Shown here piece after piece: positions 25,101-35,900 of a stretch of 64,000 nucleotides of DNA (position 1 is its first letter; each line of letters opens with the position of its first letter). Origin of the DNA: Membranipora membranacea (taxonomy: Eukaryota; Bryozoa; Gymnolaemata; Cheilostomatida; Membraniporidae); NCBI GenBank assembly GCA_914767715.1, contig OU612066.1:7073001-7137000 (forward strand), written 5' to 3'. The notes under the pieces were generated by a model. That model was not told the DNA's origin. It saw nothing but the letters and a program-made list of their open reading frames with translations, and did no database searches. Position numbers and translations under genes: made by a program.

Positions 25101-26488
25101 TGTCTGGTACAAGCTCTTAGTGAACATATGCGTATCTGGCCAGCAATACCCTGGTGATGAAAATGATAACTTAATATATGAGATGAACATTGTTGCCTAC
25201 ACTTGGCCTTTTCACCCGACCACACAAGAAGTGGTCGCGTGACAAGGCAAACTTACGCTAACTCACAAAATTGTTAATTCATATTTAACAGTGTTTATAA
25301 ATTTTTTTTATTTCAGGCATTCATTGTAAACTACACACCTAAGAAAAAGGTAGGCTTAATAATTAAATGTTATAAGACATAAAATTACATACCAAGTCTG
25401 TCTTAAGTTGTTAGTGTTTAAAGGAAGGATCATGGTTTGGTCAAAGTTATATGTCTTGCTCAGAATTTGAAATTGTCAGTTGCTTTCACTGGCATTCAGA
25501 CAAACACCTGTACCATAATATATAACTAACCTTGGGAATAGTGTTCAATGTAAATGAATTTGAAATACTCTTTTGTGAAACTTAGACAGTCAACAGTCTC
25601 AACGCTGCAGTTTTGCTGGAAATTAGACAATGTATGCCTACAGAAATCTCCAATGTTTTTATGATGAATTATGAGAGAATACTTTATGATTGGGCAGGCT
25701 AGGAGTAAGGTGACCCAAATCTAGGTAACAATGCACTCAAAGATAGGTTCTCATTTCTTGGTTCTAGTCCCCCTTTTCCTGAGCAAGTTTTCCTTCTAAG
25801 TTATTCATCACTCACAGTATAAGCTTTCCTATTACTTGACTCACTAGCCCACATTGATTCACTAATATCAAGTTATTTAGACTGTGGAGTTCAGGGGATT
25901 AATGGAAACCAGACTAGCATAGTTTCCAGTCATTTTCAAATTTCCTGTCTAGTTTTTCAATAGAAAAAGTTCTTTCTGGAAAACACATAGTTGTATTTGA
26001 AATTGGGCGGGAGGTTATCAGGGCTATCTGCTCTGTTTGGTGTGTGGACTCATCCAATGTGCAATTGTGCAAATTATAGTCAACTTAGCTCAAGTGTGTA
26101 CTTGCTCACACCTGCTTTACATCATAATTTGATTTATTTCAAAATATGCATAATATGTTGATAGTTTCATGATCATGGAAGTACTTATACTATTATCAAT
26201 TTGCACTGCAATAACTATTTCATTTCGTGAAACCTTATTTCAGACTGTTTGCAGTTGAATAAAAAAAATGTGCATGCATGCGGATTCTGTGATGGTAGAC
26301 AACAGTACTGTTAGCATGAGAAAATATCATCATAAATTACTAGTCTGTGTGTTTACCCAAGAAATATGTCAAATAATAAATAACATCCCATTTTTATTAG
26401 CTCCAAATGTATACATTTTCATGATATATCCTTTTTTTGACAGGGTATCAAAGCAAAGCTGAAAGGAGCTATGAACAGCAAAAAATAA
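10198..26488 (+). CDS. NUMA1: NuMA (nuclear mitotic apparatus protein) orthologue
   Basis: Spindle-pole and cortical adaptor that links LGN/Pins to dynein and orients the spindle. Exons are 10198-10260, 10854-10945, 11115-11206, 12068-12147, 12852-13053, 13293-13447, 13797-13863, 14124-14229, 14639-14765, 15045-15237, 15489-20911, 21235-21445, 21578-21629, 21829-21976, 22198-22359, 22584-22752, 24442-24554, 24735-24860, 25317-25349 and 26444-26488. All phases join, giving 2552 residues (human NuMA is about 2115). The start ATG follows an in-frame stop. Residues 1 to about 140 form a Hook-like head (KQAVLQW, SLKDGRILFKLYQSV, AKIDSFIQ, VLLLFLGSI), followed by SPLLAQLMESPF. Residues about 230-2270 are heptad coiled coil rich in E, Q, L, S and T. 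The NLM motif RIAEMQRRN...LPHLKSAYPIES lies near 2366-2390, after a basic stretch RRRSHRLSLLETNRRRS (possible NLS). The C-terminus is lysine-rich (NYTPKKKGIKAKLKG), like human NuMA. Confidence 0.93.
12311..12824. mobile_element. MITE-like element with about 170-bp terminal inverted repeats, NuMA intron 4
   Basis: The left arm starts ATAGACAGTTTTCTGAGCTC at 12311 and its reverse complement ends at 12824. The match runs inward for roughly 170 bases with substitutions (for example TTTGGTACTTTTAACCCACG against CGTGGGTTAAAAGTACCAAA, and GATTCAGAATCTGCACCATTG on both sides). The ends can be read as GACAG...CTGTC flanked by TA, which would fit a Tc1/mariner-type target site. There is no coding capacity. 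A related half-arm lies near base 490-528. Confidence 0.85.
23101..23518. mobile_element. MITE-like element with nested hairpins, NuMA intron 16
   Basis: Terminal inverted repeats of about 25 bases (core TAAAAACAGTATAGATAGG) lie at about 23124-23150 and 23482-23505. An 11-base direct repeat ATGGTGCTTGT flanks the element at 23101-23111 and 23508-23518. Inside are two further hairpins: GTTACGC/GCGTAAC near 23215-23230, and a long one at about 23315-23382 whose arms share GTAAAACGAC, GCCAATCA and AACAT. No coding capacity was seen. Confidence 0.75.
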
Positions 26489-27678
26489 ATGCTGATTCGA
26501 CCCTCTAATCATCAGTTACAGTACATAAATATATATTTAATAGATTTTATGGCAAGGATCACCCTTAGCATAGGTTTACATCGTTTGCTCTTTATACCGA
26601 TCAATGTTAATTTGTTTTGTATTTTCCATTTTTACCCAAGTTGCCCGCCATGATATCATTGTTGTTTAATTTTACTGATTTATTATAATATTTTACCTTT
26701 TCCGCTGCAATATTTTAGATTCTAGTGGGCCTTTTGTACTCATATACCTGTGACCATAAAACATTGCCTATTGTTGAATTATACTGTAAGAATGATGTGA
26801 AGATGTGAAACATGGGTGGTAGCAAATATGTGATATTATCGTTATGTATCATAATAATCTGTTCATTTCTACATACAAACACAAGCCCTCATCATTTCAT
26901 TTAAAGCTTTTGAGATTCCACAATAAATTAGCATAAAAATTGGTACCCAAAAATGTTGTTGCAATATTTAAACTTTGACCATTGGGTCTTGTGAAATCTT
27001 AATCTATATATGTCATCAAATTTATACTGCGTTGAGTCATATCCAATAAAATTGTATTGTTTGAAAATATAGACACTGCCCATCAATGACTCTATGAGCA
27101 ATGATGCTTTTAAGTTATGAGCAATACAGATAAAGTTGCATAATTATAGCCAGCCTACCAGCCTTTATGTTAAAATGTTCATGAAAAGATATTTTATGGT
27201 TATACTTGATGTATGTTATATGTATCTCTTGTGTTTTGCTCATGTTTTGTCTTTTTTTGCCCTTCTTTCACTGCAAAGGAATAATTGTGTGTTGGTAATG
27301 TTAGCTGAATAGAACAATAGATTTACGCTATAGTAATCAGGGGTTGTAGACACCATAAACCAAATTTGCTGCTGCTGAAGTCAATCACCTCACTGATATA
27401 GGGAGTTGTGTGCTACTAGAAGTAGAGCAGGCAACTCATAATGACACACCAAAATATTGTTCAAGGGTATCTTATCTGATGTTATTGATGAGCTAGTAAC
27501 TTGTACCAGGGCAAAAAGTTAGCTCTATAATGTTTATGTGCAATCAAAACTGCAAGTTAGATAGAACACTAGTGAGATTGATACCAAATAATACTGTAAT
27601 ATGTACCATGATGATATTAGTTTGTAATCTATTGATTGGCCCAAACTTTATAGTATTCACTGCAGACTCAATGTCAAG
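26489..27678 (+). other. NuMA 3' UTR and intergenic space before the PREB gene
   Basis: No coding region. Candidate AATAAA polyadenylation signals lie at 26922-26927 and 27045-27050. The rest should contain the PREB promoter; no core element could be assigned with confidence. Confidence 0.5.
27045..27050 (+). terminator. Candidate polyadenylation signal of the NuMA gene
   Basis: AATAAA about 560 bases after the stop codon. A second hexamer at 26922-26927 is equally possible. No transcript evidence is available. Confidence 0.3.
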
Positions 27679-30600
27679 ATGGCAGCCTCCATGAACAAGC
27701 TTTTGATGAATATTGACTTCCCTGTGTTTATCATTGAATCTATTGGCCCTAAGCACTTTGTTGTCGGTGGTGGAGGAGGACCTAGTGCCACAGGAGTCCC
27801 TAATGGATTGGTAAGTAATAATTTTCAACAGCCCAATAAGGAACGCTCTTTTAACAGTTTATAAAAACCGGAAGTACATGTAATTGATGACTTGTCCATT
27901 GAATTGGTTGATCTTTGCTGTCAACAAACTATCAATTCTTGGACTGGAAGGGCCAGTTTGACTGTTGAGACTCAAACACAAAGGGTGTACCTGCCAGATT
28001 CCAATTGAAACAATTATCAACATTCAATTCTAAATTTTACATGTTTAAACTTTCTTCGCTGTTTGCACTTGACAACAACTAACTTGAGTTGTATCAAGGA
28101 GTAACAGACAGGGTTGGTTACTGTTACTCCTTGGTTTTATTTAGAAAATTTAGTCAGTTATTGTTCACCATTACTACTTCAACCATTGACCTTATTAAGA
28201 GTATACGCTTTGACTTGTCATACCGCTGGCAGTTCATTCTGTGGCATTGGATGGGCGGGTCTGTGCTGCACAAGTGAAACTATGGATGTATGTGTCCTGC
28301 CATTGATGTTGAACTAGTCTGAGCCTCCCCCCAGAGTTGTGCCCGACGGCCCCTCGGCGGGGGAATGTTGAACAGGCAATACTTTATGTCAATGGTTCGA
28401 GGTGGAACATGCCGCATGTGCAATCTGCTGAAAGTAAATTGAAATTGAGACGTGTAAATGTATTATAAATTACTATCTAAATCCAACATTATAAGATAAA
28501 ATCAAGACATTTGAAGCACATGCGGAAGCTTCACCTCCAGGCCTCCAATGAGGTATTTGACCTCACGTCAGCTATAGTAGAAATGACCACATTAATCTGC
28601 AATATTAACTTGATGTTCTTTTGCAGGAAATCATAGAGCTTGCTCAGTCTGAAAATAATCAAGCTGAGCTTGAGGGAAAGTCAGTATGCAAATTCGACAG
28701 TGGGAAGTATGCCATAATGAACTGTGGGATGTCCGTCCACGGACCTCGCATGCATATGGCCTGTGGTCATGATGAAAAGTGCTTCATCTATGCCATAAAA
28801 CAGAAAGTTGTCACACCTCGTCCCAACTCTCCTGGTAAGTAATCCTCTGAATGGTATGAAGAAGATTTTTAATTATCAGTCAAACCCAGCTACCATACAT
28901 CCCGACAAGATACTATTAAAATCGTTATATGTGTGGGCAACAGTGACAACTATGAAGTTGAGTTGATTCTCCACTATGAACTCCTGTGTTCATTCATATG
29001 AGGTAAGAGGTAGAGTGAGTTTCTGAGCCAAATCCTGACTTACGGCTTTTCAAAAATCCCTTGCTATTGTGACCCTTCACTTATATTTCCAGTAAGCAAA
29101 GTGACAAAATTGGCCTCTAATGAGATCTGTTCCCTCAGGGATGTGCGATTAGATACTGAGCATGTCAGTTTTGATTTGGAAAACTACTCTGCAAAAAATA
29201 CTGAATTGATCCCACATACATACACTTGTTTCTATGTACAGATGGAAAGTTACGGAAACGAAAAAGTGGATTAACACAAGCTGATGATTTCAAAAATGCT
29301 AAGAAGGTAGTCTCGTTTGAAGTAAAGCTAGAAGAAAGTTTAGTAACTGATTTCAACAAAGATGATGCATATCAAAGCTGCGCAGTGTTCTCTCCAGATG
29401 GGACTATGTTAGCCACTGCAGGTGCGGATGGCCATATTCGTATGTGGAAGGTATGTTTAAATTTGCTTGAGTCATAATGCTGTCATCGATTTGTTAGGGA
29501 AAGTAAATTGGTAGAAAATGATAAAACCATTAATTGAAGGCCCATTTATTGCGTTTCCCACCTTACCAAAAAAACAATGTTTACATCTCTTTGTCTAAGT
29601 ACATGTTCATTGAATACCAATCTAATCAAGCTAATACCCTAATCTTCTATTATCTAGTATCCAGAATTGACCAAAGTTTGGGAGACGAAAGCACATGAAC
29701 AGGAGGTAGATGCCATGCATATTGATCCATCAGGTAAAAAGGTAAGTAAGTAGTCTCATGTATTCATACTAGCCTGTCTTAACAAGCTTGTTAAGACAGG
29801 CTAGTATTCATCCATTCATTATATTATTATTACATACTCATTTCTGAGAAGTATGACGAAAAGTGAGCAAGAAAATGAGATAGAAGAAGGTTAAAATTGA
29901 TTTTTTGCTTGCTTTGTTGCTGGAAATGTTAGAAAAGTAATATCTCAATTGCGTCCATAACAAGTGGCATAATATATGTGTGTAAATATGATGACTTGAG
30001 GGACTGCTTGGAACCTACAACATTTTGCAGGATAGTACCCAAAAGTTAACTCAATGCGCTCACCATCATCACTCAATGAGTTATTTCAATAATGTCAGCC
30101 CCGTCCATTTGGTTGCAGCTCATGTTTTGATGAGTTGTCCAACAGCTTTTCTTATATTACTTATGATTAAAGTATGCTTTTATTTGCATACTATGTTCTG
30201 TTAAAGATTTGATCATAAGAGACTTTATTTTATATCCAGCTCTGCTCTACTGCTAAAGATGGAAAACTAATATTATGGAATGTGGAAGATGGTGCAAAAA
30301 TATCTGAGCTTGCTTGGGCCAGCCAACCATCCATAAAATACAGACACAAGTCATGCAGGTAGGTAACTACTTATCGTTGTCTTGGTACGGAATAATCATG
30401 AATGCTTTATCATTGGGAGTTGTCCCTTTTTTTGTGTGGTAACACAACTTCAATGTTCCACTTGCCTACACTTGTTACCCTCCCTACGGTGATTCTGGCA
30501 AACAGTTTGGAGACTCAATTGTCTATTGGTTGTCTCATCCCTGATCCAAAAAATAATCGGTATAATTCAAGGCTATTTGCTCTGAACGCATTGCAACCAC

Positions 30601-31801
30601 AAACATTTTTGAGATATTTTAACAGTTTCATAGTGTGTGATAATGAGTTGTATATAATTACTGACAGGATATTGTTGCATTTGCTGTTGTTGATTTTCAG
30701 GTTCTGTATGATAGATGGAGACCCACAGAAGATCTGTCTGTTCTCTATTGAAGTACCAGTGGCCAATAAGAAAGGAGCTCCTTGCTTCATATCACAGTGG
30801 AACATTAACAGCAGTAAATGTATTTTTGTACAGCCAATACATATGGGCAGCCTTGCATGCATGGATATAAGGTATGTCTAATTTATTGTAACTCAAAGTC
30901 ACATGAGGTTTTGATTCTGATGAATGTTCTGTAATTTTGGAGAACGTAATATGGAATTCAGGTTGATAACCCACCCCTAGTATCTATCAATGCATTTCCT
31001 CTTCTGAGTGAGATCAATTCTTTCATTATCTATGTTTTTTATTTTTCACATATTAGCTCATGTGGAAAATACATTGGAGTGGGAAGCATGGAAGGAGAGG
31101 TAGCAGTCTATGACACAAATCAAATTAAGGTAGGCAACGTTATGCTTTCGTAATAAAGGTGTCTTTTTACTTTCTGATTCCCATTATCTTTTATTATTGG
31201 TGACACATTAGCCTATGGGTTTATCAGGGAATCCTTGAGCTATATTAACAATAATACGATTTTGTAATTGAATGAAGTGAAACCATTATGGTTAGTTTGC
31301 TTATTTCAATTAATTACTTAACTTTGTTTTGTAGAAATCATATTACACGAAAAATGCACACAAAACATTCGTTACTGGATTGGCTTTTTCACCGAGCAGT
31401 GTAGCCGGCCAAATAGTCACCAACCACATGCCATTTACTCTACTCTCCATATCAATAGATAATCAACTCAAAATACACCAGGGATCCAAAGCATGTAAGT
31501 TGTTAGTCTGCATCATGGCTTGGTATTTTTCTTTGATGATAAGTACTAGACAGTCAAGTTCCAGATCAAATCCCTATTAAACGTAAGAAATGCCATATTT
31601 CATAATTGACAAGATATTGATCTAATTAAGCTTCAAATGCTATTTTTTAACTGCTGGTAAATTTTATTTTGTATTATTTCAGCCTGGACAAAGATGAAGC
31701 TGTATGTATTTCTTATAGCCTTGCTATTCTGGATGTTGGTCACATTTATCCTTGTCGGCATGGCTGGAGAGGACATCGGGGCGGAGCTTATAGAAAATTA
31801 A
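27679..31801 (+). CDS. PREB: PREB/Sec12-like guanine nucleotide exchange factor for Sar1
   Basis: ER membrane WD40 protein that loads Sar1 with GTP to start COPII vesicle budding. Exons are 27679-27810, 28627-28834, 29242-29450, 29658-29741, 30240-30358, 30701-30871, 31057-31129, 31335-31494 and 31683-31801. They join in phase to 424 residues (human PREB 417). Near residues 27-43 is the glycine-rich K-loop region FVVGGGGGPSATGVPNG typical of Sec12/PREB. Clear WD-type blades include VFSPDGTMLATAGADGHIRM (about 160-180), STAKDGKLILWNVEDG (about 214-229) and SCGKYIGVGSMEGEVAVYD (about 309-327), followed by TGLAFSPSS and LLSISIDNQLKIH. A single C-terminal membrane segment KLYVFLIALLFWMLVTFILV (about 391-410) leaves a short lumenal tail, matching type II Sec12 topology. 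Intron 1 carries a CAAGGAGT hairpin and intron 4 a 42-bp palindrome. Confidence 0.93.
28095..28133. repeat. CAAGGAGT hairpin, copy 3 (13-bp stem)
   Basis: CAAGGAGTAACAG pairs perfectly with CTGTTACTCCTTG across a 13-base loop, in PREB intron 1. The five bases beyond the shared core differ from those of the copy at 36817, yet both are self-complementary. Confidence 0.8.
28316..28375. repeat. Short GC-rich dispersed repeat, copy A
   Basis: A C-rich patch beginning TAGTCTGAGCC and containing GCCCGACGGCCCCTCGGCG is repeated with few changes at about 36144-36200. Its base composition is sharply unlike the AT-rich surroundings. It lies in PREB intron 1. Confidence 0.6.
29766..29807. repeat. 42-bp perfect palindrome in PREB intron 4
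   Basis: Each 21-base half (left half ATACTAGCCTGTCTTAACAAG and stops at the centre of AAGCTT) is followed directly by its exact reverse complement, with no loop and no mismatch. It would form a 21-bp cruciform arm. Confidence 0.9.
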
Positions 31802-32954
31802 ATTTTCAAAGCCAAACAAGTTGGTACTGATACAAGAACATTGAACGACAACCAATCTCTACCTGACAACTGCGTGATTGTCTGACCTTTATTTATACAG
31901 GATAATTCAGTTTTGTTTTCGGTTGCTAGTATGGTATAATTTCTGGGTTTATTTATTGCCAGTGGTTATCTACTCCCAAAATGCAATAAGATAATAATCA
32001 GCGATGGTGATGTGCCTTGAGTTGTCTGCCGCTTTTTTCGGTAATTCTCCGGTGTGAGTTAATGTATTACGGTCTGATTATTGGCACACTTGATGTGTTA
32101 TGTGATAGCATATTCTATTTTTGATCTCCCATTAATTTAAGTAAGTAGAATTGTTGTAAGATTATCCAGCTAGCATCAGTAATTAAGTAATCGATTGGCA
32201 AGGTGATTGCCGGCTTGACATAAAACCATATTCCTATATCTACTATAAAGTGGTGCTCAGATGATTTGATCCTGTTACTCTTTTTTTTCATACCAGATAT
32301 ACAAAATATATAATTCAAGCAAGTAATGAGTTGGCTGCAAATTTGTATATCATTGAAATTACTGTTATCATTAAACTTTGATCATTATAAAGCAGTGACA
32401 CTGAAACTATTGATGCAAAATTCAATATTTGGTTGGTATCTTTCCTGCTTTTTATTGAAAAAAAGTCTATTGCACAGTTCTGCATAGCACCAAGATTTGG
32501 AAACCTTGAACTATTGAACTCACTAGCAGAAAAGGAAATGAAATTATGCTTTCATTCTGAGTTATATCCTCAATAAATGAGAGGACATAACTATGATTAG
32601 AACGGCAAAATATGAGGTTATTTTCTCATAACAGCAACAGTAAAGCAGTTCAATCGTGTAGGTTCAGAGGACAAGTCTCAAATGCCTGATTCGATTCTGC
32701 AAGTTAAAATATCTGCACCAAAATAACATGGGCAAACTGGCATAGTCACAAAAATCATGATAAGCTGAAAAAAAGTTACATTTTCTATGATGACTACAGT
32801 TTAAAATCATGCACACCATTGAACAAAATATCAGACTGTGCTTTGAGTGGTTGAACTTTCCTTGAGTATCAGATATAGGTTTGGGAATAAGTTACAGTAG
32901 AAAAATAATTTAATAACATCTTTACAAATTGTACAAAAACTCTGTGCGGGATAT
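31802..32954. other. Convergent intergenic region: shared 3' flanks of PREB and the Gpc1-like gene
   Basis: No coding region. For PREB, AATAAA occurs at 32572-32577. For the minus-strand gene, TTTATT at 32451-32456 could be its signal. If both are used, the 3' UTRs overlap on opposite strands. A minus-strand acceptor (TTTTTTTCAG) near 32765-32775 could serve an extra last exon of the Gpc1-like gene, but this is not supported. Confidence 0.4.
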
Positions 32955-35900
32955 TTACGAGTTACTTACGCCGAGTCCCTTTTTGGCAAAAACATCAATA
33001 TAAAAGCTAGCACCGTTGTAAATGGCAACAACATTTTGTAGAATAATGTATATAGTATGGGCAATCTGGAACTCAAAGCACAGCCGAGCCACTAAAACTG
33101 AAATTATGCCGTAGAGTATATTGAAGAGCAGCCAGGAGACTTTCACTTTGGTTTGACTGCAAAAAAAAGGAATACATGTGTCATTAAGGGGGTCGGCAGA
33201 TATTGACGAGTACATCACATATATTACTTCTTGCAATGGTAATCTACTAGTGCTTATGACTCAACTGCAACCCACTTCTGGCTGACCCTAAACTAAACCC
33301 TTTACAGGATGACCTGCAGTTGAATGGACTGACTAAATAGTAAAGGGAATTGAAATGGATGGTGAACTTAGTACCCTCTGTTTGCTTGATAGCTTTGCTG
33401 GCAATATTTAGGTTAGTTAATAGAATGAAACTGCCTTTGGACAAGGATGACAGTCATGACCAGAGCATTACCCTGATGACAGATAGATAACAACACTTCA
33501 CAGTCAATTTCTGAGTTTAACTGTTTATCTTTTGCAGTAGCACTAATGTCTTGGTATAAATCCCCTAGGACCTATAGAGCAACGCTTAATTCAAGATATT
33601 CAATGATCAATAGTTCACCAATTCCATATGGATGCTTATTTGGACGATAGGTTATATATTATAGGTTATATTACTCTGTGACAACATACAACACACACAT
33701 AACCTAATAGATATATATGCAGTAAAAAATTGATAACTATACACAAAAATGTTGATAACCTTGAATTATCACTTAGTTAGTAGCCACTTTTTCATGTACT
33801 TACTTGGTTACTCTGCCACCCAAAGTCAGGATCTGATAGATAGATGACTTGGTGTTAGTAGATAACCATTTATAACTGGTCAGATATTTCTTATCATCAT
33901 AACAGCTGTTCTCTATCAACATGTACAGTACCTGCAACAAAAATGTGACGCAACTGATGAAATCATAGATATTATTTTTGGAAGAATTAAACAAAGCACT
34001 TATTGAGATACCTAAAGTTGTGGTGACTGGTGATACAGTATAGAGTCCAATTACAGTCCAGTAAACCAAACCTGGTTTTTACTTGGAATGGGCTCTATGT
34101 CAACTCGGGCTGGAAAGCCACTAATCAAAAAAACAAAGCTGGTGGTATATAGGTTCCCATACTGGCTACCCTCAATCATTTTGAAGTCAGGTAAGGAACG
34201 CTGCAACAACATATATTTATGTCATTGCAGCATTGTGCAGAAAAGATATATTTAATGCCGCATATCAGTACTCACCGTGTGTAAAGTAAACCATAGTAGA
34301 GGAACAGCTACAATCCAGAGCCAGCTGGCGTCCACCCAATGAGGTAAATATGATGTGGATAACGTTGTGGAGTTATCATACATCGGAATCGCTGAGAATG
34401 ACTGAGGGGCAAAGTACCAAAACTTAGACGTCTCTTTAGTATACCACTTAAGCCTGTCAAAAAAAGGTACATTTCTATAATTAGGAGTGGGCAAGGTTCC
34501 CCACAAGAGGTTTTAAAAGTTCAAAGTTCCGGTTATCATCCTGTTGCAGTCCTTTTTTAATGGGTTGGGACCTCTTAAAGTTCAAAATTTTGGTTAAATG
34601 CGCTGATGCAGTTCCTTTGTTATGAGGTTTTCAAACTCTGGACTTTGGAACAAGGAAATCAGATCTTGTGGAAGGTCTTTCTGTATTACATCAGTTTTTA
34701 ATTACCCAAAAGCCAAGTGCTGCCAATATTTACAATGTAAGAAACTAAATCCCCATGTCACAGGTCACATGGGATTTATTTTGGGGGCAAAGTCTATTTC
34801 TTCACAATTTAATCTCTAAAGTGATAAAAACTGACATAAGTTGTGGATTGATGCACTGTGATATTCGCAGCCCAGATTCAAGCTACAGGATAATGGTTAT
34901 TTCAGTTGTACTGACTATGCATAACTCATCGAATGGCAATGTGCTGTGATAGTCGCTGGTTAACTGGTAAATACTTTCATGGCCCTAATTGAGACCTCAA
35001 TCCAGATAATCACGTTTAACCCAACCCCATCCGCAACTTTAGATTCATAGGCTATATTAATAAACAACTTTGCTGCAAGCTCAACATTCTCTGGCTCTCA
35101 AAAATAGCTATCCGCATATTTGTTTATCAAAATCTTTAACCAAAGCTAAATTTACTCATATTTAATTATATGCAGACAGGAAACAGGCCTTTTTCCAGAG
35201 GAACACCTAGCCGTACTTACAAATATACGGTGAGGTTTGGAATGAGATGGATATAGGCTGAGGTCATTCTGTCATAGTCATGGAAGACGAGAGAGTTTCT
35301 GAACACGAGTACAGCGATGGCTACAGGACCGCATACAGTACCGAACACCACGGCGAAGACTGCCTCATACTGGGGTACTGCCCTGTAATTGAAACGTGTA
35401 ACAATAATTACAGTTAACCCTTTGGATGACAGATCATAACAACATGAACCTAACATTATTTTTAGCCATCTTTTCAGCAGTTTCGAAACAATAATATCTG
35501 AACATTAAACATCGTTGAGCTTTGATCAACAAAAATTGTTGCGTTGATGTCCTGAAAGTTGTAGGTGCCTTTTTTATCGACATCCTAGTGTTGTTATATC
35601 CTGCTCGGCACACTGTCACAGACATGACGTGTTCTATAAGGCATCATTTATTATAAAAATGGCAGGGAGGGTGAATGAGTGACCCGTTGAAACATGTGCA
35701 ACATACCAGCACAATGCATTAAATAAGGATGGAAATTTGTCACTGTAAAAGGATGTGGAATTCCAGAGTAAATTACCGGGTTTTTATAAACAAGGCAATT
35801 TTGTTGTTTTTGGAAAGTTTTTTGTGGATATTTGCCCTTCATATTTAATTATCAGTACAACACACAATATTATGAGCTCGGTTTCAGTGTATGTCCTGCT

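Noticed and set aside
30402-30881. 159-codon plus-strand open frame starting in a PREB intron
   Set aside because: The first two thirds are intron read-through; only 30701-30871 is exon, in phase with its neighbours.
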